Of a stretch of DNA of 64,000 nucleotides, positions 1-11,277 are shown piece after piece. The stretch lies in the NCBI GenBank assembly GCA_963576565.1, contig CAUYVT010000106.1, positions 310,001 through 374,000 on the forward strand, written 5' to 3'. The notes under the pieces were generated by a model. It saw nothing but the letters and a program-made list of their open reading frames with translations, made no database searches and had not been told where the DNA came from. A program made the translations under genes and the position numbers. This DNA comes from Aspidapion aeneum. Its lineage: Eukaryota > Arthropoda > Insecta > Coleoptera > Brentidae. How positions within the stretch are numbered: the first letter of the stretch is position 1; each line of letters starts with the position of its first letter.

Positions 1-2572
1 TTGAAGCCAACCAAAATTGTTAGTGATTTACTTATGTTTCTAGTTATCTAGCTTTCAGAAACAATTGTAAACTTTTTGTTTCCATTGAAGCCAACCAAAA
101 TTGTTAGTGATTTACTTATGTTTCCTGTAATCTAGCTTTCAGAAACAATTGTAAACTTTTTGTTTCCATTGAAGCCAACCAAAATTGTTAGTGATTTACT
201 TATGTTTCTAGTTATCTAGCTTTCAGAAACAATTGTAAACTTTTTGTTTCCATTGAAGCCAACCAAAATTGTTAGTGATTTACTTATGTTTCCTGTAATC
301 TAGCTTTCAGAAACAATTGTAAACTTTTTGTTTCCATTGAAGCCAACCAAAATTGTTAGTGATTTACTTATGTTTCCAGTAATCTAGCTTTCAGAAACAA
401 TTGTAAACTTTTTGTTTCCATTGAAGCCAACCAAAATTGTTAGTGATTTACTTATGTTTCCAGTAATCTAGCTTTCAGAAACAATTGTAAACTTTTTGTT
501 TCCATTGAAGCCAACCAAAATTGTTAGTGATTTACTTATGTTTCTAGTTATCTAGCTTTCAGAAACAATTGTAAACTTTTTGTTTCCATTGAAGCCAACC
601 AAAATTGTTAGTGATTTACTTATGTTTCCAGTAATCTAGCTTTCAGAAACAATTGTAAACTTTTTGTTTCCATTGAAGCCAACCAAAATTGTTAGTGATT
701 TACTTATGTTTCCAGTAATCTAGCTTTCAGAAACAATTGTAAACTTTTTGTTTCCATTGAAGCCAACCAAAATTGTTAGTGATTTACTTATGTTTCCAGT
801 AATCTAGCTTTCAGAAACAATTGTAAACTTTTTGTTTCCATTGAAGCCAACCAAAATTGTTAGTGATTTACTTATGTTTCTAGTTATCTAGCTTTCAGAA
901 ACAATTGTAAACTTTTTGTTTCCATTGAAGCCAACCAAAATTGTTAGTGATTTACTTATGTTTCCTGTAATCTAGCTTTCAGAAACAATTGTAAACTTTT
1001 TGTTTCCATTGAAGCCAACCAAAATTGTTAGTGATTTACTTATGTTTCCAGTAATCTAGCTTTCAGAAACAATTGTAAACTTTTTGTTTCCATTGAAGCC
1101 AACCAAAATTGTTAGTGATTTACTTATGTTTCCAGTAATCTAGCTTTCAGAAACAATTGTAAACTTTTTGTTTCCATTGAAGCCAACCAAAATTGTTAGT
1201 GATTTACTTATGTTTCTAGTTATCTAGCTTTCAGAAACAATTGTAAACTTTTTGTTTCCATTGAAGCCAACCAAAATTGTTAGTGATTTACTTATGTTTC
1301 CAGTAATCTAGCTTTCAGAAACAATTGTAAACTTTTTGTTTCCATTGAAGCCAACCAAAATTGTTAGTGATTTACTTATGTTTCTAGTTATCTAGCTTTC
1401 AGAAACAATTGTAAACTTTTTGTTTCCATTGAAGCCAACCAGAATTGTTAGTGATTTACTTATGTTTCCAGTAATCTAGCTTTCAGAAACAATTGTAAAC
1501 TTTTTGTTTCCATTGAAGCCAACCAAAATTGTTAGTGATTTACTTATGTTTCTAGTTATCTAGCTTTCAGAAACAATTGTAAACTTTTTGTTTCCATTGA
1601 AGCCAACCAAAATTGTTAGTGATTTACTTATGTTTCTAGTTATCTAGCTTTCAGAAACAATTGTAAACTTTTTGTTTCCATTGAAGCCAACCAAAATTGT
1701 TAGTGATTTACTTATGTTTCCAGTAATCTAGCTTTCAGAAACAATTGTAAACTTTTTGTTTCCATTGAAGCCAACCAAAATTGTTAGTGATTTACTTATG
1801 TTTCTAGTTATCTAGCTTTCAGAAACAATTGTAAACTTTTTGTTTCCATTGAAGCCAACCAAAATTGTTAGTGATTTACTTATGTTTCCAGTAATCTAGC
1901 TTTCAGAAACAATTGTAAACTTTTTGTTTCCATTGAAGCCAACCAAAATTGTTAGTGATTTACTTATGTTTCCAGTAATCTAGCTTTCAGAAACAATTGT
2001 AAACTTTTTGTTTCCATTGAAGCCAACCAAAATTGTTAGTGATTTACTTATGTTTCCTGTAATCTAGCTTTCAGAAACAATTGTAAACTTTTTGTTTCCA
2101 TTGAAGCCAACCAAAATTGTTAGTGATTTACTTATGTTTCTAGTTATCTAGCTTTCAGAAACAATTGTAAACTTTTTGTTTCCATTGAAGCCAACCAAAA
2201 TTGTTAGTGATTTACTTATGTTTCCAGTAATCTAGCTTTCAGAAACAATTGTAAACTTTTTGTTTCCATTGAAGCCAACCAAAATTGTTAGTGATTTACT
2301 TATGTTTCTAGTTATCTAGCTTTCAGAAACAATTGTAAACCTTTTGTTTCCATTGAAGCCAACCAAAATTGTTAGTGATTTACTTATGTTTCCAGTAATC
2401 TAGCTTTCAGAAACAATTGTAAACTTTTTGTTTCCATTGAAGCCAACCAAAATTGTTAGTGATTTACTTATGTTTCCAGTAATCTAGCTTTCAGAAACAA
2501 TTGTAAACTTTTTGTTTCCATTGAAGCCAACCAAAATTGTTATTGATTTACTTAAGTTTCCAGTTATCCAGC
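1..2572. repeat. 84-bp satellite array, 30 full units plus a degenerate end
   Basis: The period is exactly 84 bp: units restart at 1, 85, 169, 421 and so on to 2437, and a diverged partial unit runs 2521-2572. Units fall into three subtypes that differ at a few bases in the middle (TTTCTAGTTATC, TTTCCTGTAATC, TTTCCAGTAATC). I count about 11, 4 and 15 of them, in irregular order. Outside those bases units are almost identical; single changes occur near 1441 and 2341. Each unit contains the inverted pair GAAACAA/TTGTTTC separated by 11 bases, so each can form a small hairpin. Position 1 is a unit boundary, so the array probably continues upstream. I see no coding capacity. Confidence 0.98.
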
Positions 2573-3172
2573 AATATTAAGTACTTTTTGTGTGAAACCA
2601 ACAAAAACAACTACTCCAAGAGAAAATATATCTATCAGTATTGAATTATACTGATGGTTTGATAGGTGGGATAGGTACTTTACCGATCTGGATATTTTTT
2701 GCCTTGTTAGTTGTGTTATTTTAATAAAAATCAAATTAGCTTGGCAATAAATGGGCGGGGCACCGATTGGTCTTTTTTTGACACTATACAATTCGAATAT
2801 TACCGTCCAGATTTATAGCCATCCGATTTAGCTTGAATGCTCTCGTGCCATATTTAGCTTTTGTCGCTTTTAACAAAAGAAGTTTCGATAATTTTCTATA
2901 GGGTTCAATAATTTTCTATAGGGTTCTGTCACGAAATTGCATTATTATGGGGACGTATTAGGGACATATAAAGGCCTATAAAGGGATGGCCTCTGGCCAA
3001 TTTTGGACCATTTCAACGCATATATCACTATTAATTTCAAATTTGCCAGACTATATGTTTGATACGGTAAAAATTAAAGAATGGCGTTATGGTCAGATTT
3101 TCGAAAGGTGCGTTTGCAGTCAAATATAGAATAAAATCAAATAGGGATATACCCTGGCTATCTATAACATTA
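2573..3172. other. Spacer after the satellite
   Basis: I recognise no gene. Positions about 2580-2660 match 24465-24545 clearly, so the satellite abuts a dispersed repeat. The rest is AT-rich sequence without recognisable features. Confidence 0.6.
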
Positions 3173-4358
3173 CCCAACAAACAATTAAAGTTGTAACGAC
3201 GAAACCCCAACTAGAAAGAATTTCTTAAAAGTAACCGCAACGTACTCCCGCTACGTCTCAGTATACCATACAGCGACGTTATAATTCCCTAAGTGGGGAA
3301 CCAATTTCTGGTTATAACTACTTGGCCAAGTGTTTAAAGTCACTGTAGTAACAACTACACTACTACGTCGTAGCCAGGTATCTACTACGTCGTAGAGGCT
3401 GTTTTTTTCCGTAATGGCATAAAAGTTGCGATGTAGTTGCAAATAATATAATCGTTTCTTTTTGGTAGAATTGTTACACAATATGGTGGACACAACAGTA
3501 AACAGACTCGCTTAGTTTTTTTGTTTGGTTATGGTTATAATATGAACTATGTTATCCAAAAGTGTGAGAATTTACGAGCAGAGGATCAAAATTCGAGTGC
3601 GACGCAAAGTTTTTTGTATAACATGCATTATATATATTGCAAAAAACCGGTGCGCCCGTAAAATTGAGCCGTTTTCTGGTAGCTGATGGAATTTTTGTGT
3701 TGTGATTTTGGAGGTTATGTTTTCATAATCGACAGTTAACTCCAACAAATGGTGCTTAAGAAGAGCATTTTTGGTAAGCTTCAACTAATTTGTTTATAAA
3801 ATAGTATGGCTCTTTAATATGAGCTCATAAAACGACAACAAAAATATTAAATTTTCTTTCTTACATAAAAACATGGCGTCCCAAACTATATTCCCTGATA
3901 GTCGAAAAGGTTACTTGAAAGTAGTTGCGGCTTTAAAGTTGATCCAAAAAGTTATTTTGTCTAAATTGTTACATCAGATGTTACTATGATGACACAAACT
4001 TTTGTGGTAAAAATTAAAGTTATAATGTAGTTGTCGGATACACTTGTTTGGGACTCCAATGAAGCTTAACTTTCTAGTGGTAATTAAGTAGGATATAAAA
4101 GTCAGGGCGACTACGAAATAACGACTAAAAAGAAAGTAAAACTTTAGCAACGTCCTATTGTGGTAGAGAAGACTATCAAGAAACAATCCTATGAAGTAGT
4201 TTAGAGGGTCGTTTTTACGAAACATCTACTATTTCCTGATACTAAATAGTAGTTAGAACTAAAAAGTAACAAATTTTGGTTGGGATCACCACATTTCTAC
4301 TATAAGAAAGTAGCAAAGCCTTTAGAACATGTAGCCGCTACTATAAATGTTAGTTGGG
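3173..4358 (-). mobile_element. CCCAAC-ended DNA transposon, copy 1 (non-autonomous)
   Basis: A 1186-bp element beginning CCCAACAAAC and ending GTTAGTTGGG. The two ends form a terminal inverted repeat of about 19 bp with 16 matches. A TA dinucleotide flanks each side (3171-3172 and 4359-4360), consistent with a TA target duplication. The sequence matches copies at 5506-8002 and 16076-17275 in the opposite orientation. It lacks the 1.3-kb middle segment of the longest copy. Open frames of 70-80 codons recur in all copies but resemble no transposase and are most likely incidental. The superfamily is not identified. Confidence 0.85.
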
Positions 4359-4600
4359 TATAGGGCATATTGGCAAGCTGAAGATTCAAAATTTTACTTT
4401 TTTCCTTAAAAAAATTACTTTGAAGTTAAAGAATATGTCATAAACTGGAAAAAATAGCCCAACAAATAGTTATTTATAGACAAGAAATTTTAAAGAATTC
4501 TTCTAGGAAATTTTTAATTTTTTTCCTTTTTTGTAAGTCTTTAAACTCGTTTCAGCTATAAAGGCAAAGGAAGGAGACAATTCGTGCTAATCCTGACCAG

Positions 4601-5144
4601 TAGAGTTACTAATCGTTACTCGACTACTAAGTAATATTCGTTACTATCGTTACTTCTACTACTGTATTCAATTCAATTATACAATTAGTATAATTTTCTC
4701 GGACTGTCGTTAAACCGAAGATCATTTACTTGTAGGTATATTTTTGTTGTTGATATTATGGAAATATTCAATTGAAATTTTCAAAATGCTGGCTAAAATT
4801 AAAAAAATAAACGTAGGAATTATGTAGGGACTGTTCTATGTTTCTATGTACAACTTTGTTTTAAAAATCTAATGCGTTACATACAAAGAAATACATACTT
4901 AAAATCTAAAGGTAAATAAAAATAAAGTCAAAAATAACAATCTTAGACGAGAACCAAAAAAATATACAAAAAAGAACGGATTACCGACTTTCGAGTGATT
5001 ACTGAATACTAAAATAATCGAAGGAATCAAAGTAATCAAAGTAACGAAAGTAATCATTTAATTTTCGGATCTGTATTCGTTACTTTCGTATTTGTCGAGT
5101 AACGAGTACTCGAGTAACAAATAGTTACTTTTTCAACACCTCTA
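4601..5144. mobile_element. hAT-like MITE with 8-bp target duplication
   Basis: A 544-bp element bounded by the perfect 8-bp direct repeat CTGACCAG (4593-4600 and 5145-5152). Ends are TAGAGTTAC and CACCTCTA, a short imperfect inverted repeat. Subterminal regions are full of GTAAC/GTTAC motifs in both orientations, typical of short hAT derivatives. No coding sequence. Confidence 0.8.
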
Positions 5145-5400
5145 CTGACCAGTATTCTACTTTGAGGTTCTCAATTGCCGGTGGCATTTTTAACAAAACA
5201 TAGCTTGAAAAACAGTGTTAATCTTGACTAAAAACTTCTTGAAAATTAAGAACTTTTTTGGTTTGCTAAGTAATTTAGTGTTACTTATTCCATTCCTTTA
5301 AGGCAGGGCCATTTTTGGCTAGTAGTAGTAGTGGGGGGGGGGGGTTGACCCGCAGGTCTGACAAGTAGGCCAGAGTAGGCCCTTTTTGCCATGCCCCAAG

Positions 5401-5505
5401 TCTGTCCCTTAACCCACTCTCTGCACTTCCCTTTGATGGTCGGGTAACTCATTGGGCCTTCCTGTTCTCTTTACAAAGTCCAGTAAGTCTGCCCATTTGA
5501 GCATG
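5401..5505. repeat. 105-bp direct repeat, left copy
   Basis: Identical base for base to 8004-8108. The two copies lie immediately outside the CCCAAC-ended transposon at 5506-8002. On the minus strand the left copy holds the last roughly 30 codons and stop of the RNase H fragment at 8004-8698; its 3' flank continues left to the G-run near 5334-5344. See findings for the possible origins. Confidence 0.95.
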
Positions 5506-8002
5506 CCCAACTAACATTTATAGTAGCGGCTACATGTTCTAAAGGCTTTGCTACTTTCTTATAGTAGAAATGTGGTGATCCCAACCAAAATTTGTTACTT
5601 TTTAGTTCTAACTACTATTTAGTATCAGGAAATAGTAGATGTTTCGTAAAAACGACCCTCTAAACTACTTCTTAGGATTGTTTCTTGATAGTCGATTCTG
5701 ATAGTCTTCTCTACCACAATAGGACGTTGCTAAAGTTTTACTTTCTTTTTAGTCGTTATTTCGTAGTCGCCCTGACTTTTATATCCTACTTAATTACCAC
5801 TAGAAAGTTAAGCTTCATTGGAGTCCCAGACAAGTGTATCCGACAACTACATTATAACTTTAATTTTTACCACAAAAGTTTGTGTCATCATTGTAACATC
5901 TGATGTAACAATGTAGACAAAATAACTTTTTGGATCAACTTTAAAGCCGCAACTACTTTGACTTTTTTTTAATGTCGATCTTTTAAAGTAATCTCTCCTT
6001 CCTGTTTCTACTTTGAAAACGTAGACTTTTTGAAGTCGCATCTTGGTCGCACACATTCTTAACCCTACTTTTTGTGGCTCCTTTTATAATATGGGAATAT
6101 TAGGAATAGTTTTGCAAATATTTTTTTAACTACCTTGAGCAGTCCATTTTTTCGAGCTCATTGCTTGACCATTTTGCAAAACAATCAAAATGCAAAATAT
6201 TGATCCAAAGTATCGAGTACCGCACACGGATTTTAAGACTTCCCTGGTCCATGCTTAATCTCCATCCTTAATCTTTTACGCTACTTGTTGCTGTTCTATT
6301 CTTGTACTGTCTTTACGGTCGTTCGTGGTTTGTGCTGTGGCACCACCCTATCGCCATCGTAACCCTCTTGTGCTGACGTGTCGTGTCTCACTGTGATTCA
6401 TTTTATGTGTTGAGCTTGGGTCATTGTCTTTTTGGTATTCTTCAAATTTGTGCTGTTAAAGCTTGGTTTGAAGTGAGTAAACTTAAATTTCTGCTGTGTA
6501 CAATGTGCCAGGCTTTATTGCAATAGGTCCCTAATATCTAATTTATGCACGGCCCCTAAAATAACCTCTGGGATATGCTAGACTTCATCTAGGAACTTTT
6601 GCGCTGTTTGCTGCTAATAAAAAAACAAGTTAAATATATCGTGGTTACATGCGGATTTCTAAGCGATCTAACAAGTCTCAGAGATTGTTTTTTTACTTAT
6701 AGGGCTTATAATAATAAAATGTACTGAATATTGACAATGCCAAAATATCTAAAAACAATAAAACATACTACATACGAATTGTGAGAGCAATGTGTAAATA
6801 AAAAAAGTAACAATAAGTTGATTTCATTGATGTGACTACGTTCTTTTAGTTCCTTGACCAACACTTCCTAGAAATTCTAGAATAGGAATCATGCTCTCGA
6901 CTGCAACATACATTTTTAAAAAACACTTTTTATTGGCACTTCATTTATTGTTCTAATGGAATTTAATTTATCTTGTTTTTGTTTTAAAACCTACCACAAA
7001 TTCACGCTCGTACATAACCTATAAGCAGTGGTGCTGTTGTTGACAGAAACGGCAAATGACAAGTGGCGACACCCCAATAACTTGAGGGTAGTAGTTATAC
7101 TTATCGCGTGGTTCCTATCACTCTGTAGACGTTTTCTAGTGGCGAAAGCTAGTTAATAATACGTTTCTGCAACGAAGGAGTAGAAATTCGAGTGTGTTAT
7201 CTAGAACTAAAAAGGAATGCCGACATAAAAGTCGTAAGTGACACGTTGCCGTAACTTAGGCTCACTTTCAAGTAACCCTTTCGACTATCAGGGAATATAG
7301 TTTGGGACGCCATGTTTTTATGTAAGAAAGAAAATTTAATATTATTTTTGTCGTTTTATGAGCTCATATTAAAGAGCTATACTATTTTATAAAGAAATTA
7401 GTTGAAGCTTACCAAAAATGCTCTTCTTAAGCACCATTTGTTGGAGTTAACTGTCGATTATGAAAACATAACCTCCAAAATCACAACACAAAAATTCCAT
7501 CAGCTACCCGAAAACGGCTCAATTTTACGGGCGCACCGGTTTTTTGCAATATATATAATGCATGTTATACAAAAAACTTTGCGTCGCACTCGAATTTTGA
7601 TCCTCTGCTCGTAAATTGGATAACATAGTACATATTATAACCATAACCAAACAAAAAAACTAACGAGTCTGTTTACTGTTGTGTCCACCATATTGTGTAA
7701 CAATTCTACCAAAAAGAAACGATTATATTATTTGCAACTACATCGCAACTTTTATGCCACTACGGAAAAAAAACAGCCTCTACGACGTAGTAGATACCTG
7801 GCTACGACGTAGTAGTGTAGTTGTTACTACAGTGACTTTAAACACTTGGCCAAGTAGTTATAACCAGAAATTGGTTCCCCACTTAGGGAATTATAACGTC
7901 GCTGTATGGTATACTGAGACGTAGCGGGAGTACGTTGCGGTTACTTTTAAGAAATTCTTTCTAGTTGGGGTTTCGTCGTTACAACTTTAAATGTTTGTTG
8001 GG
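5506..8002 (+). mobile_element. CCCAAC-ended DNA transposon, copy 2 (longest)
   Basis: About 2.5 kb, starting CCCAACTAAC and ending GTTTGTTGGG. Both outer segments match copies 1 and 3. Positions about 5960-7265 are an extra internal segment, so the shorter copies look like internal-deletion derivatives joined at CTTT. The extra segment holds no recognisable transposase, so even this copy is probably non-autonomous. Near the right end the motif CTACGACGTAGTAG occurs twice (7780-7793 and 7802-7815), also conserved in the other copies; such subterminal repeats could be transposase-binding sites (inference). Confidence 0.85.
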
Positions 8003-8003
8003 G

Positions 8004-8698
8004 TCTGTCCCTTAACCCACTCTCTGCACTTCCCTTTGATGGTCGGGTAACTCATTGGGCCTTCCTGTTCTCTTTACAAAGTCCAGTAAGTCTGCCCATT
8101 TGAGCATGTGCAGTTCTTCCTCGCTTTTGTTGTTGTTGGTGTTTGTTGGCGCTCCGAGTGCCTGTTGTCTCATCCTTGCGTAGGCCTCGCATTCTGCCAC
8201 GAGGTGTCTTGATGTCTCTTCTTCCTGTCCACAGGCTGGGCAGGTAGGGTCATTCTCGACTCCTATACGTGTCATGTGCTTCCTCAACCGGTTATGTCCG
8301 GTTAGAGTACCTTTTAGCAGTCCGAGGTCTTTTCGTGTCCGTCCCAGCATCCATCTAATTCTGATCGCTTTTGGACGGTCTACGAATTCTCTGGTCTGTC
8401 TGCAACCCGTTCCTGTTTCCCAGGAGTTTAATAGCGCGTCCTGGGCCCATTTGTTGAGTCCGCTTTGCACTTGTCTTTTTGTCACGCCCAAAAGTGGCTC
8501 CGGTCCTACATAGGCGGTAACTGCCCCGAGTCGTGCGAGTTCGTCCGCCTTCTCGTTGCCTGGTACCCCCGTATGTCCCGGAACCCAAACCAGCGTCACC
8601 CGTTTGCCATCGCTTAGGGTCTCCAGCGCCTCTGCGCATTCTTCCACCAAGCCGTCAGCAATCTTGGGTGCGTTTAGCGCCTTCAGGGTGGCTTCCAT
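8004..8698 (-). pseudogene. Non-LTR retrotransposon RNase H and zinc-knuckle fragment
   Basis: The minus-strand frame 8698-8012 encodes the C-terminal part of an I/R1/LOA-type polyprotein. The sequence shows the RNase H motif WVPGHTGVPGNEKADELA (about residues 37-54) and, later, CPACGQEEETSRHLVAECEAY, the CCHC-type motif that follows RNase H in these elements. RNase H would remove the RNA strand of the reverse-transcribed hybrid. The upstream D and E catalytic residues and the whole reverse transcriptase are absent: the frame is closed by TAG just before 8698, where homology ends. The 3' part (8004-8108) is duplicated at 5401-5505. Clade assignment is uncertain. Confidence 0.85.
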
Positions 8699-8911
8699 TT
8701 TTGGCTAAGTTGCAAGTTGAAAATGATTATTTTGGACAAATAAGTACGACGTAAGACGCATAGTTTAACTATGTAGGAATCATTTTATTTAACCATTTTG
8801 AAACTTCGGCGTAGCCTAGGTTAAAACTTGCACAGTATTTTGTCCTAATAATTTTTTTTTTTTATGAGTGGTTGCAAATCGGTTTCATTGAAGTTTGGCG
8901 GCAAATTTAAA

Positions 8912-9199
8912 TCATAACAAAAACATTTCATGTAAAAAGCCAAGTACGCAAAAAAATGGTATTCCGTAAAAAGAATTGAGATAAAAGTAAAGCCAAGTTC
9001 TCCAATACAAATTTCAAAATGAAAGGTTCTTATTAGTATAGGAATGTTTTGTTGAACTTCTTTATGTTCAATTTAGCACTGTGCCTAAAAGTCATTTCCA
9101 GCCAAATTTTGAAATTTGTGTTGGAGAACTTGGCTTTACTTTTATCTCAATTCTTTTTACGAAATACCATTTTCGCGTACTTGGCTTTCATGTTATGAT
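8912..9199. repeat. Foldback head of H1, about 288 bp
   Basis: The sequence from 8912 inward is the near reverse complement of that from 9199 inward. The arms contain GCCAAGTACGC, GAGATAAAAGTAAAGCC and AATACAAATTTCAAAATG. The same foldback occurs at 32678-32939 and 57742-58115, and a single arm at 45186-45290. Confidence 0.9.
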
Positions 9200-9225
9200 T
9201 TCACTCTTTTTTTAAAGAATTTGAA

Positions 9226-9346
9226 TAACAAAAAAGTTTCACGGGCAAATCCTCAGAGGTAAAGGTAGCTCGGGGACGCGTTTCGGCCTCATTAGGCCCC
9301 GAGCTACCTTTACCTCTGAGGACTTGCCCGTGAAACTTTTTTGTTA
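9226..9346. repeat. Near-perfect 50-bp-arm palindrome with hammerhead-like loop
   Basis: Arms 9226-9275 and 9297-9346 are reverse complements with a single mismatch. The 21-base loop reads, on the minus strand, CCTAATGAGGCCGAAACGCG. This resembles a hammerhead core (CTGANGA then GAAAC) with one substitution and almost no room for stem II. GGCCT/AGGCC gives an inner stem. The G+C of the arms exceeds the surroundings, suggesting a separate insertion into H1. Confidence 0.95.
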
Positions 9347-9911
9347 AGACTTTTTACCTCGTGAACTTCCTTCAAATTTTAATATGCGGAATATTGTTCA
9401 AATCAAAATTTTTTGCTATGGTTTTTTAAAATTTGCTATTAGCCTTCCAAAGCTCAACTCTATAACGCTACTTTACTTTTATGGGGGAGGGAGGCAAATG
9501 AAAATTTTGGGGTTTTAAAAAAAATTTCTATAGTTTTATTATAGTTCCTATAGGCCTTCCAAAGCTCAGCTCTCTAACGTTTCTGGAAGTGGGCAAAGTT
9601 ACATTTACATAACTTAACATTTATAGGGGAGGGAAGTAAATTCAAATTTGGTAGTTTTAAAAAAATTTCTTATAGTTTTTTCATAGTTCCTATCAGTCTG
9701 TCAAAGCTCAGCTCTCTAGCGCTTCTGAACTTTACATGTATAGGGGAAGAAATAAATTCGAATTTTAGGGTTTTTTGATTTTTTCGAAGGATTTGGTCAT
9801 AGTACCACTTTATGGAAGTCCATGAAACTTGAAATATGGGCTGAAATGTTTCAAGAAAAGGTATGGTATAGCAGTTTACGCGAACTTGGCGGGGTATTAC
9901 CGTGCCCTCAG

Positions 9912-10333
9912 ATAACTATGAAAAAACAAGTTAATGTTATAATATAAGCAAACTATACTAACCTTTAAAGACAAAGAATCACTAATCTTCAAAAGACGAT
10001 GGGCCCTTGAAAAGAAGAAAAGAAGAACGTTTTAGATGTTTTCTTAGAAATTGAGCCGAGGCGCCCCATAAAATGAACTTTTGCGCGTTCAAAAAAGCGA
10101 AAGTCTCACACCAAACCACGTCTTATCTGTAATAACAAATATATCACTGAAAAGAAAGTCGTACAGATCTCAACCTTTTTGACGAACAACGAACAGAGAA
10201 ACAAACCGAAAGGTAAACAATTTTTTAAATTGAAAAAATAGTCCATTTCTCAAAGTGAAGTTTGCAAATTACAAAGGAAAAACTGAACGTCTTCTCCACT
10301 AAAGTCTTTATTGTTTCGGGTTTTATTTAGGTC
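9912..10333. other. Presumed 5' part of the Penelope-like fragment
   Basis: I recognise no domain. A stop codon precedes the open frame that begins at 10334, so any upstream reverse transcriptase is missing or degraded beyond recognition. Confidence 0.4.
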
Positions 10334-11062
10334 ATGTTTACATACACTCAAAGCGACATAGATAAATGTATACGACCAAAGCCGAGCACTAGAAGTAACA
10401 GTAGCGGTGGACTGAGCAGCCGCGAAGTTACTTCAAGAGCCTTTCTGCCCTACATCCCTAGAGTGACGGATAGGATCGGACGTATTCTGGGAAAACACAA
10501 CATAAAAACGATCTTCAAGCCATCTAAGAAGATCGAGAACCACCTCAGATCTGCGAAGGATATAAGGAACCCACTAAGTTCTTCGGGGGTATACCGCATT
10601 CCCTGTACCTGTGGAAGTGTCTACATCGGAACAACCAAACGGTCCGTAAACACAAGAATCAAAGAACACAAAGCCAACTGTCGACTCGGACATACAGAAA
10701 AATCCGCAGTTGCAGACCACACACTAAACAATGAAGACCACCGAATAAAATTCGAAGACACACAAATTCTCTGCGCCTCCTCTTCATACTATCCAAGACT
10801 CTATAGAGAAGCAATCGAAATTCATAAACACCAGCAGAACTTCAACAGATCTGAAGAAATTCTTAAAATTAACAGAACATGGGTACCGGTTCTTAAAAAC
10901 ACTAAACGGCTCGCTTATAGCAACAAAACTGAATCTGGGGAAAGTGACCAATCACCGACCAGCTCTGATATACGCCCCGCCCATCATAGCGTATATAACC
11001 TGCGCCCGCGACAGACTAACCACCAGTCTTCGAGAAGCCGACAAACAGTCAACATCTCCTGA
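10334..11062 (+). pseudogene. Penelope-like element GIY-YIG endonuclease (5'-truncated)
   Basis: A 242-codon open frame carries the C-terminal endonuclease of a Penelope-like retroelement, which nicks target DNA to prime reverse transcription. The sequence shows a linker (about residues 55-82), GVY at 85-87, the CxC pair at 91 and 93 followed by YIG at 97-99, IKEHK at 109-113 and a likely catalytic glutamate in YREAIEIHK near 159. The CxC insertion between GVY and YIG is characteristic of animal Penelope-type endonucleases. The reverse transcriptase expected upstream is absent, so the copy is 5'-truncated, although this domain is intact. The stop codon overlaps a hammerhead-like motif (11059-11093). 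The ATG at 10334 follows an in-frame TAG and need not be a native start. Confidence 0.85.
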
Positions 11063-11093
11063 AGATGCCATCCACTCGAGATAGCGAAACGTC
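11059..11093 (+). ncRNA. Hammerhead-like core at the 3' end of the Penelope-like copy
   Basis: CTGAAGA (11059-11065) fits the conserved CUGANGA box and GAAAC (11086-11090) fits the second box; GTC follows at 11091. Penelope-like elements are known to carry hammerhead ribozymes in their terminal repeats. Stem II between the boxes is weak here, so this may be a decayed ribozyme. Confidence 0.4.
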
Positions 11094-11277
11094 GAGAACG
11101 AATTTCCAACGACGACGGCCGAACAGCCCGAAAGCACACCCACCATTGGACGATGGCCGCGAAAGCATTTCACAATTTGTAAGGTAAAGGTTCATATAGT
11201 GCACGGTCCGTAAATAAATAGATAGATCTGAGAGCGACAATATTCAAAAATGGTTCACGACGTGAATGAATTTTTAC

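Larger units (their letters stand above)
8912..9911 (+). mobile_element. Helitron-like composite repeat, copy H1
   Basis: Starts TCATAACAAAAAC and ends GTGCCCTCAG. It has three modules shared with copies at 57742-59381 and 30462-32939: a foldback head (8912-9199), a few diverged units of a tandem repeat of about 110-140 bp containing AGCTCTCTAGCG (about 9440-9760), and a conserved tail (about 9780-9911). A separate palindrome (9226-9346) has inserted behind the head. The TC start, tail hairpin and lack of target duplication recall Helitrons, but the end is CTCAG rather than CTRR and there is no Rep/helicase coding sequence. Confidence 0.6.

Noticed and set aside
1..2572. Hammerhead ribozyme in the 84-bp satellite
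   Set aside because: GAAAC occurs in each unit but no CTGANGA box was found in the right order on either strand.
3251..4225. Small open frames of 70-83 codons recurring in three places with nearly identical proteins
   Set aside because: They are conserved only because the CCCAAC transposon copies are nearly identical; composition is biased, there is no known domain, and they overlap other frames.
8274..8754. Plus-strand frames opposite the RNase H fragment
   Set aside because: Shadow frames in GC-richer coding sequence; the minus strand carries the motifs.
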